Shown: positions 1 to 6,589, numbered from the stretch's first letter. The stretch is 12,935 bases of DNA from CANHEE01 sp043777755 (GCA_043777755.1 JAYWHK010000060.1:1-12935), one strand, 5' to 3'. A program made the numbers and translations. The notes: generated by a model not told the origin, from the letters alone.

Positions 1-29
1 TGATTTTGTCCTTTTTACGTGTAGTTTTT

Positions 30-64
30 AAGTCCTCCACTTTGGGGAGGATTTAGGCGGGGCT
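30..64 (+). repeat. REP-like palindromic element, copy 1
   Basis: A 35-nt element begins AAGTCC and ends GGGGCT. Bases 30-40 pair with 44-54 around a TTT loop, with one A/G mismatch and one G/T wobble, and a G-rich tail follows. A diverged copy lies on the opposite strand at 2672-2704 with the same AAGTCC-stem-GGATTTAG layout. Both copies lie just beyond the 3' end of a gene, here the nuclease-domain gene on the minus strand. It resembles the REP-type intergenic palindromes of many bacteria. It could also fold in the transcript end, but no T-tract follows, so it is not a classical intrinsic terminator. Confidence 0.6.
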
Positions 65-70
65 ACTTAT

Positions 71-790
71 CTACTTCTTCTTTTTCTTCGGCGCAGCAAA
101 ATCCCTTTCCACATCATAGCGCACCAAATAGGTACTGATTTTCACACCGTCAAAATCTTCGACATTTTCTATAACATTAGGATTGGTAATTGTATTTTTT
201 AGAAAAATCAAATAAATACCTTCGTTCAAACCAAGGCTGTCTATATAGTAAGCCAGTTGTTTTTTACCTTTTTTAAATTGAGTAATATCACTAAATAGTT
301 TTGCTTCGATGACAAATTCACGATTTTGAATATTCACGATTAAATCGCTTCTTCCAAGTGCAACGTGCGCTTCGAGGTAAGATTTGCCTTCTGCCACTTG
401 TAAAAAGGATTGAATGTAGGTTTCAAAACTATACACTAATGCTGCTTCACGCAAGCCTTTGTCTTCGCCCTTTTCATCAAAAGTCATAAAATAACGAAAA
501 CCACGTCGTTTGGCATAAACCTGATAATCTCGAATAACTTTATCCAAATTTAGATGCATTTCCATATCAAAATAGTCATCAAGATTTAGATTTTCTCTAA
601 TCGTTTCGGCTTCGCCATTCATGGCAGGATAAAAGTATTTTTGCAAGCGTTTTTTATACAACGGTACCCAAAACGCTACATTTCCACTTTCATCTTTTTT
701 GATTAATCCATTGATGTGCAGATAGCGTTGTGCTTGATTGTCAATATTAAAACGTCTTTCTGTTTCTGAAAAAAGCAAACTTTCTATCAA
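71..790 (-). CDS. PD-(D/E)XK nuclease-domain protein, probably the C-terminal half of an AAA-ATPase-linked family
   Basis: The 239-aa product carries a nuclease-fold signature: GRSD around residues 146-149, E-A-K at 162-164 and a following Q178. These fit the D...ExK...Q pattern of PD-(D/E)XK domains, and E124 may be the leading acidic residue. The N-terminal 55 residues (NIDNQAQRYLHINGLI, then VPLYKKRL) resemble the linker that, in proteins of about 500 aa, follows an AAA-type ATPase domain. No Walker A or B motif is present here, so the ATPase half is missing. The start is uncertain. The first usable codon is TTG at 790, yet the frame stays open upstream to a TAG at 824-826, encoding plausible residues (NKAKNEQKL). 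An ATG at 801-799 is out of frame by one base and stops at once. The gene is either a stand-alone domain with a TTG start or a decayed remnant. The C-terminus is a run of lysines. Family assignment is from recall of the motif pattern. Confidence 0.7.
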   Translation of the reverse strand: MIESLLFSETERRFNIDNQAQRYLHINGLIKKDESGNVAFWVPLYKKRLQKYFYPAMNGEAETIRENLNLDDYFDMEMHLNLDKVIRDYQVYAKRRGFRYFMTFDEKGEDKGLREAALVYSFETYIQSFLQVAEGKSYLEAHVALGRSDLIVNIQNREFVIEAKLFSDITQFKKGKKQLAYYIDSLGLNEGIYLIFLKNTITNPNVIENVEDFDGVKISTYLVRYDVERDFAAPKKKKK

Positions 791-851
791 CTTCTGCTCA
801 TTTTTAGCTTTATTGATAATAAACTAAATGTGTTTTTATGTGTTTTTTTTG

Positions 852-859
852 CAAAATTA
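852..859 (-). promoter_or_regulatory. possible -7 box for the nuclease-domain gene
   Basis: On the minus strand this reads TAATTTTG, matching the Bacteroidota -7 consensus TAnnTTTG. It would start a transcript near 845 and give a leader of about 55 nt before the TTG start at 790. No TTG at the expected -33 distance was found, so support is weak. Confidence 0.3.
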
Positions 860-909
860 AAACCACCGACGATAGTTTTTTTATAAAAAATTGAAAATCA
901 ATGATTTGC

Positions 910-944
910 ATCAATTATCAATTATTCATTATCAATTATTCATT
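910..944. repeat. tandem heptamer repeat
   Basis: Five consecutive 7-mers read ATCAATT, ATCAATT, ATTCATT, ATCAATT, ATTCATT, so the 14-bp unit at 917-930 is repeated exactly at 931-944. The last units overlap the stop codon (936-938) and the final codons of the acyltransferase-like gene on the minus strand. Confidence 0.75.
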
Positions 945-2108
945 TTTAAACGGTTTGCGCTGTTGCCATTCTTGTTTTGGAGCGATAGCGGCAACGACAC
1001 GAGGCATAAAACGGTTCAAAATTGGGCTTTGGGCTTTTAAATAGGTTTGCATAAAATGAGGTTCTGCTCCAATAGAGCTTTTAATCTCTAAGGCAGTGCG
1101 GGAAAAAACAACTTTTTTAACGCCAGCTTCTATGCCGATTTTGACCATTTCATACAAAAAATTAAGGTAAATTTGGTGTGAAGCATTGTATTTTTCGTCA
1201 AAACCGATAAAACCTGTTTCGAGTTCGTCAAAGTTATAAATGGTCGTGAAAAAGCCTACGAGTTCGTTCTGATTGTAGCAGCCGATAATGCGATACGCAT
1301 CGCCCAAGGCTTTTTTTAACTCGATAAAATATTTTTTATGGATAAAAGTATAATTAAAATCTGCGCCATTGGCAATTTTATTGTACAAATTGTATATCGT
1401 ATCTTGTTGATTTTCAATCATTTGTACGTCCATTTCCAAATATTTTAGTCCAGAAAGTTTTTTCTCTGCACGTTTTGCCCTTGTACGGTATTTGGTGGAC
1501 ATGGCATCAAGGTAAGCCTCAAAAGAATCCCATTCTGAGCGAAGATCCAAAATCATATTTGGTGAAAATGGAAATGCCGCATAATTTTTTTCAATTAAAA
1601 AGTCTTTTTCTTGGAAAAAATCTTTTACGAGGTGAAAAGAAGTTTTTCTATTTTCTTTAACACACTGATTTTCAACCTTTTCTATGGCTTTTTGCAAAGC
1701 ATTTTCTTGGTTTTCTTTACTGATACTTTGGTCAAAATAGTAAGCGTGTTCGCCAGTGACCAAGGCGTTGCCGAGAATCAATGCTTTAAAATTAATTTGT
1801 CGTGTGATGGATTTTACAAAAAGAGAGTCGCTATGAATACTTTTTTCAGCGTCAAAATAACCAATTTGAAAATAAGCAACGCCAATATTTTTGCCATGTT
1901 GTGTGAAAACAACGTAGGCAAAAGAACCAGAATCAGGTGGAAATTTTTCCAAAAAGAGTAAATAATCGTACTGTAAAAAGAGGTCGTTGGCTGGTGCAGC
2001 TTCGTTCCAAGTTTCTTTGTCAATCAGTTGAATTGACTTAAAGTATTGAATATCAATATTTTGCAAATTAGGGTTTTGAATTTTTTTTCGTTCTTTGCAG
2101 ACCAGCAT
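936..2108 (-). CDS. FemAB/GNAT-fold acyltransferase-like protein
   Basis: The 390-aa cytoplasmic protein has no signal peptide or membrane segment. The central part, from about residue 180, reads FSPNMILDL followed by a basic region with KYRTRAKRAEKKL near 206-218. That is the typical layout of FemAB-like or 'peptidogalycan biosynthesis/recognition' acyltransferases, where a lipid- or aminoacyl-transfer core follows a first, degenerate acyltransferase lobe. Later segments GCYNQNELVGFF (276-287) and the helix around 311-330 fit the second acyl-CoA N-acyltransferase fold. Substrate cannot be read from sequence; cell-envelope modification is an inference from the family. The ATG at 2108 is the only start near the conserved part. 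The leader contains a GC-rich hairpin 13 nt upstream. It is read in the same direction as the nuclease gene, 145 bp away. Confidence 0.6.
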   Translation of the reverse strand: MLVCKERKKIQNPNLQNIDIQYFKSIQLIDKETWNEAAPANDLFLQYDYLLFLEKFPPDSGSFAYVVFTQHGKNIGVAYFQIGYFDAEKSIHSDSLFVKSITRQINFKALILGNALVTGEHAYYFDQSISKENQENALQKAIEKVENQCVKENRKTSFHLVKDFFQEKDFLIEKNYAAFPFSPNMILDLRSEWDSFEAYLDAMSTKYRTRAKRAEKKLSGLKYLEMDVQMIENQQDTIYNLYNKIANGADFNYTFIHKKYFIELKKALGDAYRIIGCYNQNELVGFFTTIYNFDELETGFIGFDEKYNASHQIYLNFLYEMVKIGIEAGVKKVVFSRTALEIKSSIGAEPHFMQTYLKAQSPILNRFMPRVVAAIAPKQEWQQRKPFKNE

Positions 2109-2121
2109 TATGAATTTTGGT

Positions 2122-2146
2122 CATCGGACGAGTCCGATGTTTTTTA
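2122..2146 (+). terminator. terminator-shaped hairpin in the leader of the acyltransferase gene, pointing away from it
   Basis: Stem CATCGGA (2122-2128) pairs perfectly with TCCGATG (2133-2139) around a CGAG loop, and six T follow on the plus strand. This has intrinsic-terminator form for plus-strand transcription, but no plus-strand gene precedes it. On the minus strand it lies 13 nt before the start codon at 2108, where it could affect translation of that gene. Which role applies, if any, is unclear. Confidence 0.45.
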
Positions 2147-2232
2147 TTTAGTACCTTTAATAATTATCTTTGCTATCGAAATAAAACGCAAAATAATTGT
2201 ATTTGTTTTATGTTCTTTTTATAGAGTCGAGT

Positions 2233-2280
2233 CAAACAACTTTTTATTGTGTGAAAGATTTTTGAAAAGAAAGTTGTTTG
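2233..2280 (+). promoter_or_regulatory. inverted repeat in the ferredoxin upstream region
   Basis: CAAACAACTTT (2233-2243) is the exact reverse complement of AAAGTTGTTTG (2270-2280), separated by 26 nt. The right arm contains the TTG at 2274-2276 proposed as the -33 box of the ferredoxin promoter. It may therefore be an operator-like site, or a cruciform or transcript hairpin. No regulator can be named. Confidence 0.45.
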
Positions 2281-2304
2281 TTCGGCTTTTAGCACTTAGC
2301 TTTG
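2274..2304 (+). promoter_or_regulatory. promoter candidate of fdx-iscX
   Basis: TTG at 2274-2276, a 20-nt spacer and TAGCTTTG at 2297-2304 match the Bacteroidota pattern TTG-N17-23-TAnnTTTG. The start codon follows 25 nt after the -7 box, so the leader would be short (about 18 nt). A second -7-like box, TATCTTTG, lies at 2165-2172 but has no TTG at a suitable distance. Confidence 0.55.
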
Positions 2305-2329
2305 CAGCGTTTTACAAAAAAAATATACT

Positions 2330-2668
2330 ATGGCAATAATAAAATTTACTTTTGAAGATAAATCACTCGCTCCAAAAACAGTCAATGCAGGAGTAGATGT
2401 TTCGATTTTGGAACTGACCGAAGACCACGATATTCACCTTAACCACAATTGTGGCGGTGTTTGTGCGTGCAGCACTTGTCATATATATGTACAAAGCGGT
2501 GCGGAATTTTTAGAAGAAATTTCAGACAAAGAAGAAGATTTCATTGACCGTGCGACGAATCCGACTTTGCAGTCACGTTTGGCTTGTCAATGCATCATTT
2601 TAGATGACAATGCAGTCATTGAAGTAAAAATACCTGACCAATCTGGTATTATTGGACACGAACATTAA
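2330..2668 (+). CDS. fdx: ISC-type [2Fe-2S] ferredoxin
   Basis: This 112-aa soluble protein is an adrenodoxin-like ferredoxin. It carries electrons for iron-sulfur cluster assembly and related reactions in the cytoplasm. Four cysteines at positions 41, 47, 50 and 86 have the spacing C-x5-C-x2-C-x35-C expected for the ISC/adrenodoxin class and should bind the 2Fe-2S cluster. Extra cysteines at 45 and 88 flank the ligand set. Acidic stretch LEEISDKEED (61-70) matches the partner-docking helix of this family. The length is as expected. The ATG at 2330 lies behind an A-rich stretch without a clear Shine-Dalgarno. It is followed 77 nt later by iscX, a pairing also seen in classical isc operons. 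A REP-like palindrome sits between the two genes. Confidence 0.93.
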   Translation: MAIIKFTFEDKSLAPKTVNAGVDVSILELTEDHDIHLNHNCGGVCACSTCHIYVQSGAEFLEEISDKEEDFIDRATNPTLQSRLACQCIILDDNAVIEVKIPDQSGIIGHEH

Positions 2669-2671
2669 AAA

Positions 2672-2704
2672 AGACTTCTCTAAATCCCTTCCAAGAAGGG
2701 ACTT
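2672..2704 (-). repeat. REP-like palindromic element, copy 2
   Basis: Read on the minus strand this begins AAGTCC and contains GGATTTAG after a 10-bp stem (2682-2691 with 2695-2704; one G/T wobble, CAA/TTG loop). It matches the layout of the element at 30-64. It lies between fdx and iscX, starting 4 nt after the fdx stop codon, so it would be present in a shared transcript and may affect mRNA 3'-end stability. Confidence 0.55.
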
Positions 2705-2745
2705 GCAAACGTAAGATTGTGTAGGTTTTACAAAAAATAAAAAAT

Positions 2746-2994
2746 ATGGCATTTGAATCAATAGAAAATTTTCCCATTGCATGGGCTGATCACGAGGACA
2801 TCGCAATGAAATTGTATGATCGTTTTGGTGAAGACTTCAACGAAGGTAAGATTTACCGTGTTCGTTTTACCGAATTATTGGAGTATATCCTCGAAATTCC
2901 GAATTTCACGGGTACTCGTGAGCAATGCACCGAAGGTCATTTGGAGCAAACACAAGCCAAATGGGTTTATGAATGGAGAGATAACAATAAGTAG
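2746..2994 (+). CDS. iscX: IscX-like Fe-S cluster assembly protein
   Basis: This 82-aa acidic protein matches the IscX (YfhJ) family. That small winged-helix protein binds the cysteine desulfurase IscS and iron, and modulates the rate of Fe-S cluster assembly. Recognisable family features are the N-terminal W-A-D (13-15) before an I-A-x-x-L-Y-D helix (about 19-25), the V-R-F-T segment (39-42) starting the recognition helix, and the C-terminal W-V-Y-E-W around residues 73-77. It is some 15 residues longer than the Escherichia coli protein, mainly at the N-terminus. The ATG at 2746 lies in the same A-rich, SD-less context as that of fdx. It probably shares the fdx promoter. IscS, IscU, IscA and the chaperones are not in this window. 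Confidence 0.88.
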   Translation: MAFESIENFPIAWADHEDIAMKLYDRFGEDFNEGKIYRVRFTELLEYILEIPNFTGTREQCTEGHLEQTQAKWVYEWRDNNK

Positions 2995-3026
2995 TCGTAA
3001 GTAAATAAGTTTTAAAGTCGTTAGTG
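2993..3026 (-). repeat. diverged copy of a CACTAAC...ACTTACGACT segment
   Basis: Read on the minus strand, this segment starts CACTAAC, contains AAAACTTA and ends ACTTACGACT. The same blocks in the same order occur at 8831-8858 on the plus strand with a shorter middle. It directly follows the iscX stop codon. No function is apparent. Confidence 0.4.
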
Positions 3027-3094
3027 TCTTGATTATCAATAGCTTACGAAATTTTATATTACTTAGATAATTCAGCTTGAATTAGGCTGTTCAA

Positions 3095-3125
3095 AACACC
3101 CATAAAAGGTGTTACCAATTTTTAA
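3095..3125 (+). terminator. weak terminator candidate after fdx-iscX
   Basis: AACACC (3095-3100) pairs with GGTGTT (3108-3113) around a 7-nt loop. After ACCAA a short T run follows (3119-3123). The stem is only 6 bp, so termination here is uncertain. Confidence 0.3.
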
Positions 3126-3168
3126 ATTAAAAAATAGATTTTATTTAAATCAGAAAATATTTTTTCTG

Positions 3169-3486
3169 CTTTTGATTACCCCAACCCTAAAGAGCAATGT
3201 CATTAAGCTAAGGAATTTGATTTTAAATGCTTCGCTCAACAAACTAAATTTGCTTTCTGATGCCCTCACCCTAAAGGGAACTCAGACAAAAAAAGTAAAT
3301 TTTTCAATTTTTATGCAATAAAACGATTGTTTTTATTGCTAAAAAACAAATAAAACAATACATTTAGGAGTCATTCCCTTTAGGGTGAGGGCATTAGAAA
3401 GTGCTGTTCAAGCCTTTTGCGGAGCAACACATTTTTTAAATCCTTAGCTTAATGACATTGCCCTTTAGGGTTGGGGTAATCAAAAG
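3169..3486. repeat. 318-bp imperfect inverted repeat element
   Basis: The left arm at 3169-3280 and right arm at 3374-3486 are reverse complements. The outer 42 bp differ at one base (CTTTTGATTACCCC...AAGCTAAGGA), and the inner 20 bp (TGCCCTCACCCTAAAGGGAA) match exactly; the middle of each arm has diverged. Within each arm, CCCTAAAGGG-type palindromes are followed or preceded by CCCCAA or CCCTCA, like two head-to-head REP units. The 93-bp centre is AT-rich and contains a perfect 9-bp hairpin, GCAATAAAA (3315-3323) with TTTTATTGC (3331-3339). No coding capacity is credible. It fills most of the 626-bp convergent spacer between iscX and the peptidase gene. A miniature mobile element or a BIME-like pair of repeats is the likely origin. 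Confidence 0.8.
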
Positions 3487-3580
3487 ACAAAACTAAAACC
3501 TTTGCACAGCAAAATTTATCATCATTTTTGGCGATAGCATTTGCAATACTTTTGAACACTCTAATCTTGAATACTAAACT

Positions 3581-3617
3581 AAAAAACGCCATACTCCAGA
3601 GGAGTATGGCGTTTTTT
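3581..3617 (-). terminator. strong intrinsic terminator of the prolyl peptidase gene
   Basis: AAAAAACGCCATACTCC (3581-3597) pairs perfectly with its reverse complement at 3601-3617 around an AGA loop: an 11-bp mixed stem flanked by six A and six T. It begins 3 nt after the stop codon of the minus-strand peptidase gene. Being symmetrical, with A and T runs on both sides, it can also stop plus-strand transcription from the fdx-iscX side. Confidence 0.9.
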
Positions 3618-3619
3618 CT

Positions 3620-5752
3620 CTATAAGTTCCGCTGCATGTAATCGTAAATTTTCTTGTACAAATGAACCCTATCTTTTCCTCTTACATTGTGTGGATGATT
3701 CGGATAAGGGAAAAAATCAATTACTACGCCTTTCGCAATGCACTCATTGACAAACGAATAGCAATGTTGTGGAACAACCGTATCGTCTTCCAAACCTTGA
3801 ATAATCATTAGTTTTCCTTTCAAATTCGTTACATAATTGGTCAGAGCAGCTGTTTTGTAGCCTTCTGGGTTTTGTTGAGGTGAATCCATGTAGCGTTCCG
3901 TGTACATGATTTCGTAGAATTTCCAGTCAATAACGGGACCGCCTGCAATGCCGACTTTGAACATATCTGGCTGACGCAACATCATGCTTGTGGTCATAAA
4001 ACCGCCATAACTCCAACCAAAACACGCCATTCTCGAAGCATCTACAAAAGATTGATTTTTCAAATAATCAACGCCAACTTTTTGGTCTTCCATTTCCAAA
4101 TTCCCCAATTGGCGGTGTACTGCATTTTCAAATTCGAGTCCACGATTTGCCGAACCTCGACCATCTATCGTGAACACAACATAGCCTTGGCTTGCCAAAA
4201 ATTCCATAAACATATCAGCGCCGCCCATCCAACGGTTTTGTACCAATTGAACGTGTGGGCCATTATAAACATAATGCAAAACAGGGTATTTTTTGTTTGG
4301 GTCAAAATTCGTAGGTTTTATCAAACGGGCGTATAAATCCGTTTTTCCGTCAGAAGATTTAAGCGTTAAAAATGTTTTTTCACCTGTTTCATAGTTTGCC
4401 AAAAGATTATCTACTTTGTATAAAGTCTTGATTTCCTTGCCATTAGCATTATTGACAGCCGCCGCATAAGGTAAATTTATGCTTGAGTACGCATCTAAAA
4501 TATATTTTCCGTTTTTACTGATTTGAACGTTGTGAACGCCATCTTTGGAGGTCAATCGAGTGCGGTTTCCTGTTTCTAATTCCACCTTAAACGCATGAAC
4601 ATCTAAGGGCGAAACCTCGCTACTTGTGATGTAAATATTTTTTGTTTCTGTATCAAAACCCAAAATATCATTGACCAACCAAGTGCCTTTTGTGATTTGT
4701 TTTATTTGCTGACCATCGGTATTGTACAAATACAAATGGTTAAAACCATCTCGTTGGCTCTGATAAATAAACTGCGTTGGGTTGTTCGGTAAAAAAGTCA
4801 AACCATTCTGAGGTTCAACGTATTTGTCATGTTTTTCTTCAAAAAGTGTTTTTACTAAAAGCCCTGATTTTACATCATAACAATTTAGTTTCATGTTGTT
4901 TTGGTCACGATTCACAATTTGAATGTACAAAAACTGTTCATCTGGACTCCAAGTTAAATTTGTCAAATATTGTTCTGCTGGTTCGCCAGTTTGTAAATAT
5001 TTGACTTTATTTTTCTTTGCGTCCCAAACACCAACAGTTACAAAATGGCTTTTTTCGCCAGCCATTGGGTATTTTATATCCCGATTTTTGGCAGTTCTCA
5101 AACGGTAATCTGCCAAAGGATAATTCGTTACATTACTTTGATCCATGCGGTAAAAAGCCAATTTATTGCCGTTAGGCGACCAAAAAGTACCTTTTGTAAT
5201 GCCAAATTCTTGGCGGTGAACACTTTCTCCAACAACAATATTAAAACCATCTTCTTTTGATTGCCATGCGGTTTTTTCAGTGCCATTTTTTTGAATAAAA
5301 AGATTGCCTTTTGAGGTATAAGCAAAGTTTCCATTTGCGGCAATATCTATATTTTCTGCGTTTTCATTCCAAGTATTTAAAATGCGAGCAGTGCTTGTTT
5401 TTAAATCATAAACAATTGATTTTGAAGCAGTTGAAAACAATAATGTGTTGCTATCTTTCCAAGAAAACGCTGGTAAATTTTTGCTTTCAGCTTCGCCAAT
5501 TGCTTTCATTGCTGCATTGAATTTCTCTAAAGAAAGCAAGGGTTCTTTTGTTCCATTTTCGGCATCAGCAGCAAGTAAAACATTGTTTTCGACCCAAGAA
5601 TATTGTTCAGAATCTGCCCTCCAAGTGAGTTGAGATAGTGGTTTTGCACGAAAAGCGGGATTGCCCGTATCTTCAATCGTAAGCTGTTTTTTTTGAGCAA
5701 GAGAAAAAAGATAAGTGGCTGATAATAAGCAGATTAAAATTATTTTTTTCAT
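3620..5752 (-). CDS. S9B-family dipeptidyl/tripeptidyl prolyl peptidase
   Basis: The 710-aa serine peptidase is exported by a signal peptide at residues 1-19 or so (MKKIILICLLSATYLFSLAQ) and should act in the periplasm or at the cell surface, trimming N-terminal peptides after proline. Residues about 40-450 form the DPP IV beta-propeller, with the FWSPNGNKLAF repeat blade and the Q-E-F-G segment (181-184) supplying the glutamate (E182) that binds the substrate N-terminus. The alpha/beta hydrolase domain follows: nucleophile elbow GWSYGG with S581, acid in EDD at 655-657 (probably D656) and H688 in NHPHNVRG. E614, in YEIMY, aligns with the glutamate that in Porphyromonas gingivalis PtpA favours tripeptide release (from recall), so prolyl tripeptidyl peptidase is more likely than strict DPP IV. 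It lies 144 nt downstream of the PAP2 gene on the same strand, and its own terminator follows the stop. Confidence 0.93.
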   Translation of the reverse strand: MKKIILICLLSATYLFSLAQKKQLTIEDTGNPAFRAKPLSQLTWRADSEQYSWVENNVLLAADAENGTKEPLLSLEKFNAAMKAIGEAESKNLPAFSWKDSNTLLFSTASKSIVYDLKTSTARILNTWNENAENIDIAANGNFAYTSKGNLFIQKNGTEKTAWQSKEDGFNIVVGESVHRQEFGITKGTFWSPNGNKLAFYRMDQSNVTNYPLADYRLRTAKNRDIKYPMAGEKSHFVTVGVWDAKKNKVKYLQTGEPAEQYLTNLTWSPDEQFLYIQIVNRDQNNMKLNCYDVKSGLLVKTLFEEKHDKYVEPQNGLTFLPNNPTQFIYQSQRDGFNHLYLYNTDGQQIKQITKGTWLVNDILGFDTETKNIYITSSEVSPLDVHAFKVELETGNRTRLTSKDGVHNVQISKNGKYILDAYSSINLPYAAAVNNANGKEIKTLYKVDNLLANYETGEKTFLTLKSSDGKTDLYARLIKPTNFDPNKKYPVLHYVYNGPHVQLVQNRWMGGADMFMEFLASQGYVVFTIDGRGSANRGLEFENAVHRQLGNLEMEDQKVGVDYLKNQSFVDASRMACFGWSYGGFMTTSMMLRQPDMFKVGIAGGPVIDWKFYEIMYTERYMDSPQQNPEGYKTAALTNYVTNLKGKLMIIQGLEDDTVVPQHCYSFVNECIAKGVVIDFFPYPNHPHNVRGKDRVHLYKKIYDYMQRNL

Positions 5753-5767
5753 AAAAATAAAAATTGA

Positions 5768-5894
5768 TTAGTGAAATGTAAAAAATAAATAGCACAGTCT
5801 TAACTTGTAAGTTACTGATTAACAGGACTTTTGAATTTAGACTTTTATGAGCGCATTTTGCGCCATCATGCAAGGCACTGACATTTTACATTTC
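5768..5894. repeat. dispersed repeat, copy 1 (with a 34-bp insertion)
   Basis: From TTAGTGAAA (5768) to CATTTTACATTTC (5894) this segment is a direct-repeat partner of 12836-12935. The first 70 or so bases differ at roughly ten sites, mostly transitions. The GACTTTTA and CATTTTACATTTC blocks are adjacent in the other copy but are here separated by 34 bp (5848-5881) that include the small palindrome GCGCATTTTGCGC. The repeat fills nearly all the gap between the PAP2 gene and the peptidase gene, so any peptidase promoter must lie in or next to it. Confidence 0.75.
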
Positions 5895-5896
5895 AT

Positions 5897-6589
5897 TTAG
5901 AAATGTTTTTGTTCGTTTTTTGGTTTAAAAATTTTAGATTTTATTTTTGGATAAACCCGATAAATAACTTCTGTACTCAGCATTGCGATTCCTGCGCCAA
6001 CGACAACATCAGAAAACCAATGACGATTGTTCAAAATCCGCAGTCCGCCAGTAGTCGTTGCCGTCGCATAACCAAAGGCACTGTACCAAAGGCTTCTGTA
6101 ACCATATTCTTTGTGCAAAAATTGCGCACCACCAAAGGCAAAAGCAGTGTGTCCGCTTGGAAAAGCGTCTTTTGTACTGCCATCAGGTCGTAAGATTTTG
6201 GTAGAATATTTTAGTCCATTCACAATTGCCATATTTAGCCCCATCGAAAGCCCATACAAAACCATTTTTTCTTTGAAATTATGACGACCTTTTATACCAG
6301 CCAAATCCAAGGCAAAAGGCAATGCCGAAGGCGCAAAAACAATGTAATCATCAATCTTTGTATGAAAATTAGGGTAATGTATATTGCGCTGATTTTTAAT
6401 GTATTCGCTCGAAGGAAAACCTGCTTTGCCCATGCTCAAAGAGCCATAAGCAATGAGTGCCGCTGGAAAAACAAAAGGCTTATTTTTATTGCAGTCACAG
6501 GTGTCAAGTTGTGCAAAAAGTACTTTTGAAGACAACAAAAAGAACAATATAAATAAACTGCTTTTTCTGAACGTATTTATTTTTAACAT
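5897..6589 (-). CDS. PAP2-family phosphatase (type 2 phosphatidic acid phosphatase)
   Basis: This 230-aa protein has an N-terminal hydrophobic segment ending in FAQ (residues 11-27), probably a cleaved signal peptide, and several weakly hydrophobic helices. It carries the three PAP2 phosphatase motifs: K127-x6-R134-P135, PSGH at 144-147 and R184-x5-H190-x3-D194, where H147 and H190 are the expected catalytic histidines. The usual S before R184 is replaced by G. The family removes phosphate from lipid or isoprenoid phosphates, for example undecaprenyl pyrophosphate or phosphatidate, on the outer face of the inner membrane. The exact substrate cannot be inferred. Cysteines at 31 and 33 follow the signal peptide. 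It is transcribed towards the prolyl peptidase gene and could be co-transcribed, although the 144-nt gap is filled by a repeat. Confidence 0.88.
   Translation of the reverse strand: MLKINTFRKSSLFILFFLLSSKVLFAQLDTCDCNKNKPFVFPAALIAYGSLSMGKAGFPSSEYIKNQRNIHYPNFHTKIDDYIVFAPSALPFALDLAGIKGRHNFKEKMVLYGLSMGLNMAIVNGLKYSTKILRPDGSTKDAFPSGHTAFAFGGAQFLHKEYGYRSLWYSAFGYATATTTGGLRILNNRHWFSDVVVGAGIAMLSTEVIYRVYPKIKSKIFKPKNEQKHF

Noticed and set aside
910..944. CRISPR-like array
   Set aside because: Repeat units of 7 bp (and 8 bp at 9751-9790) are contiguous with no spacers, and no cas gene is present.
2122..2139. Hammerhead-like ribozyme because of GGACGAGTCC
   Set aside because: The required CUGAUGA and GAAA core elements are absent; only a simple hairpin remains.
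2046..2339. 97-aa plus-strand open frame across the fdx upstream region
   Set aside because: It overlaps the 5' end of the acyltransferase-like gene, a hairpin and the fdx promoter. Its composition is F/L/K-rich as expected from AT-rich noncoding DNA, and it runs into fdx in another frame.
3109..3321. 70-aa open frame in the spacer after iscX
   Set aside because: It consists of the left arm and loop of the inverted repeat. The peptide has no recognisable feature.
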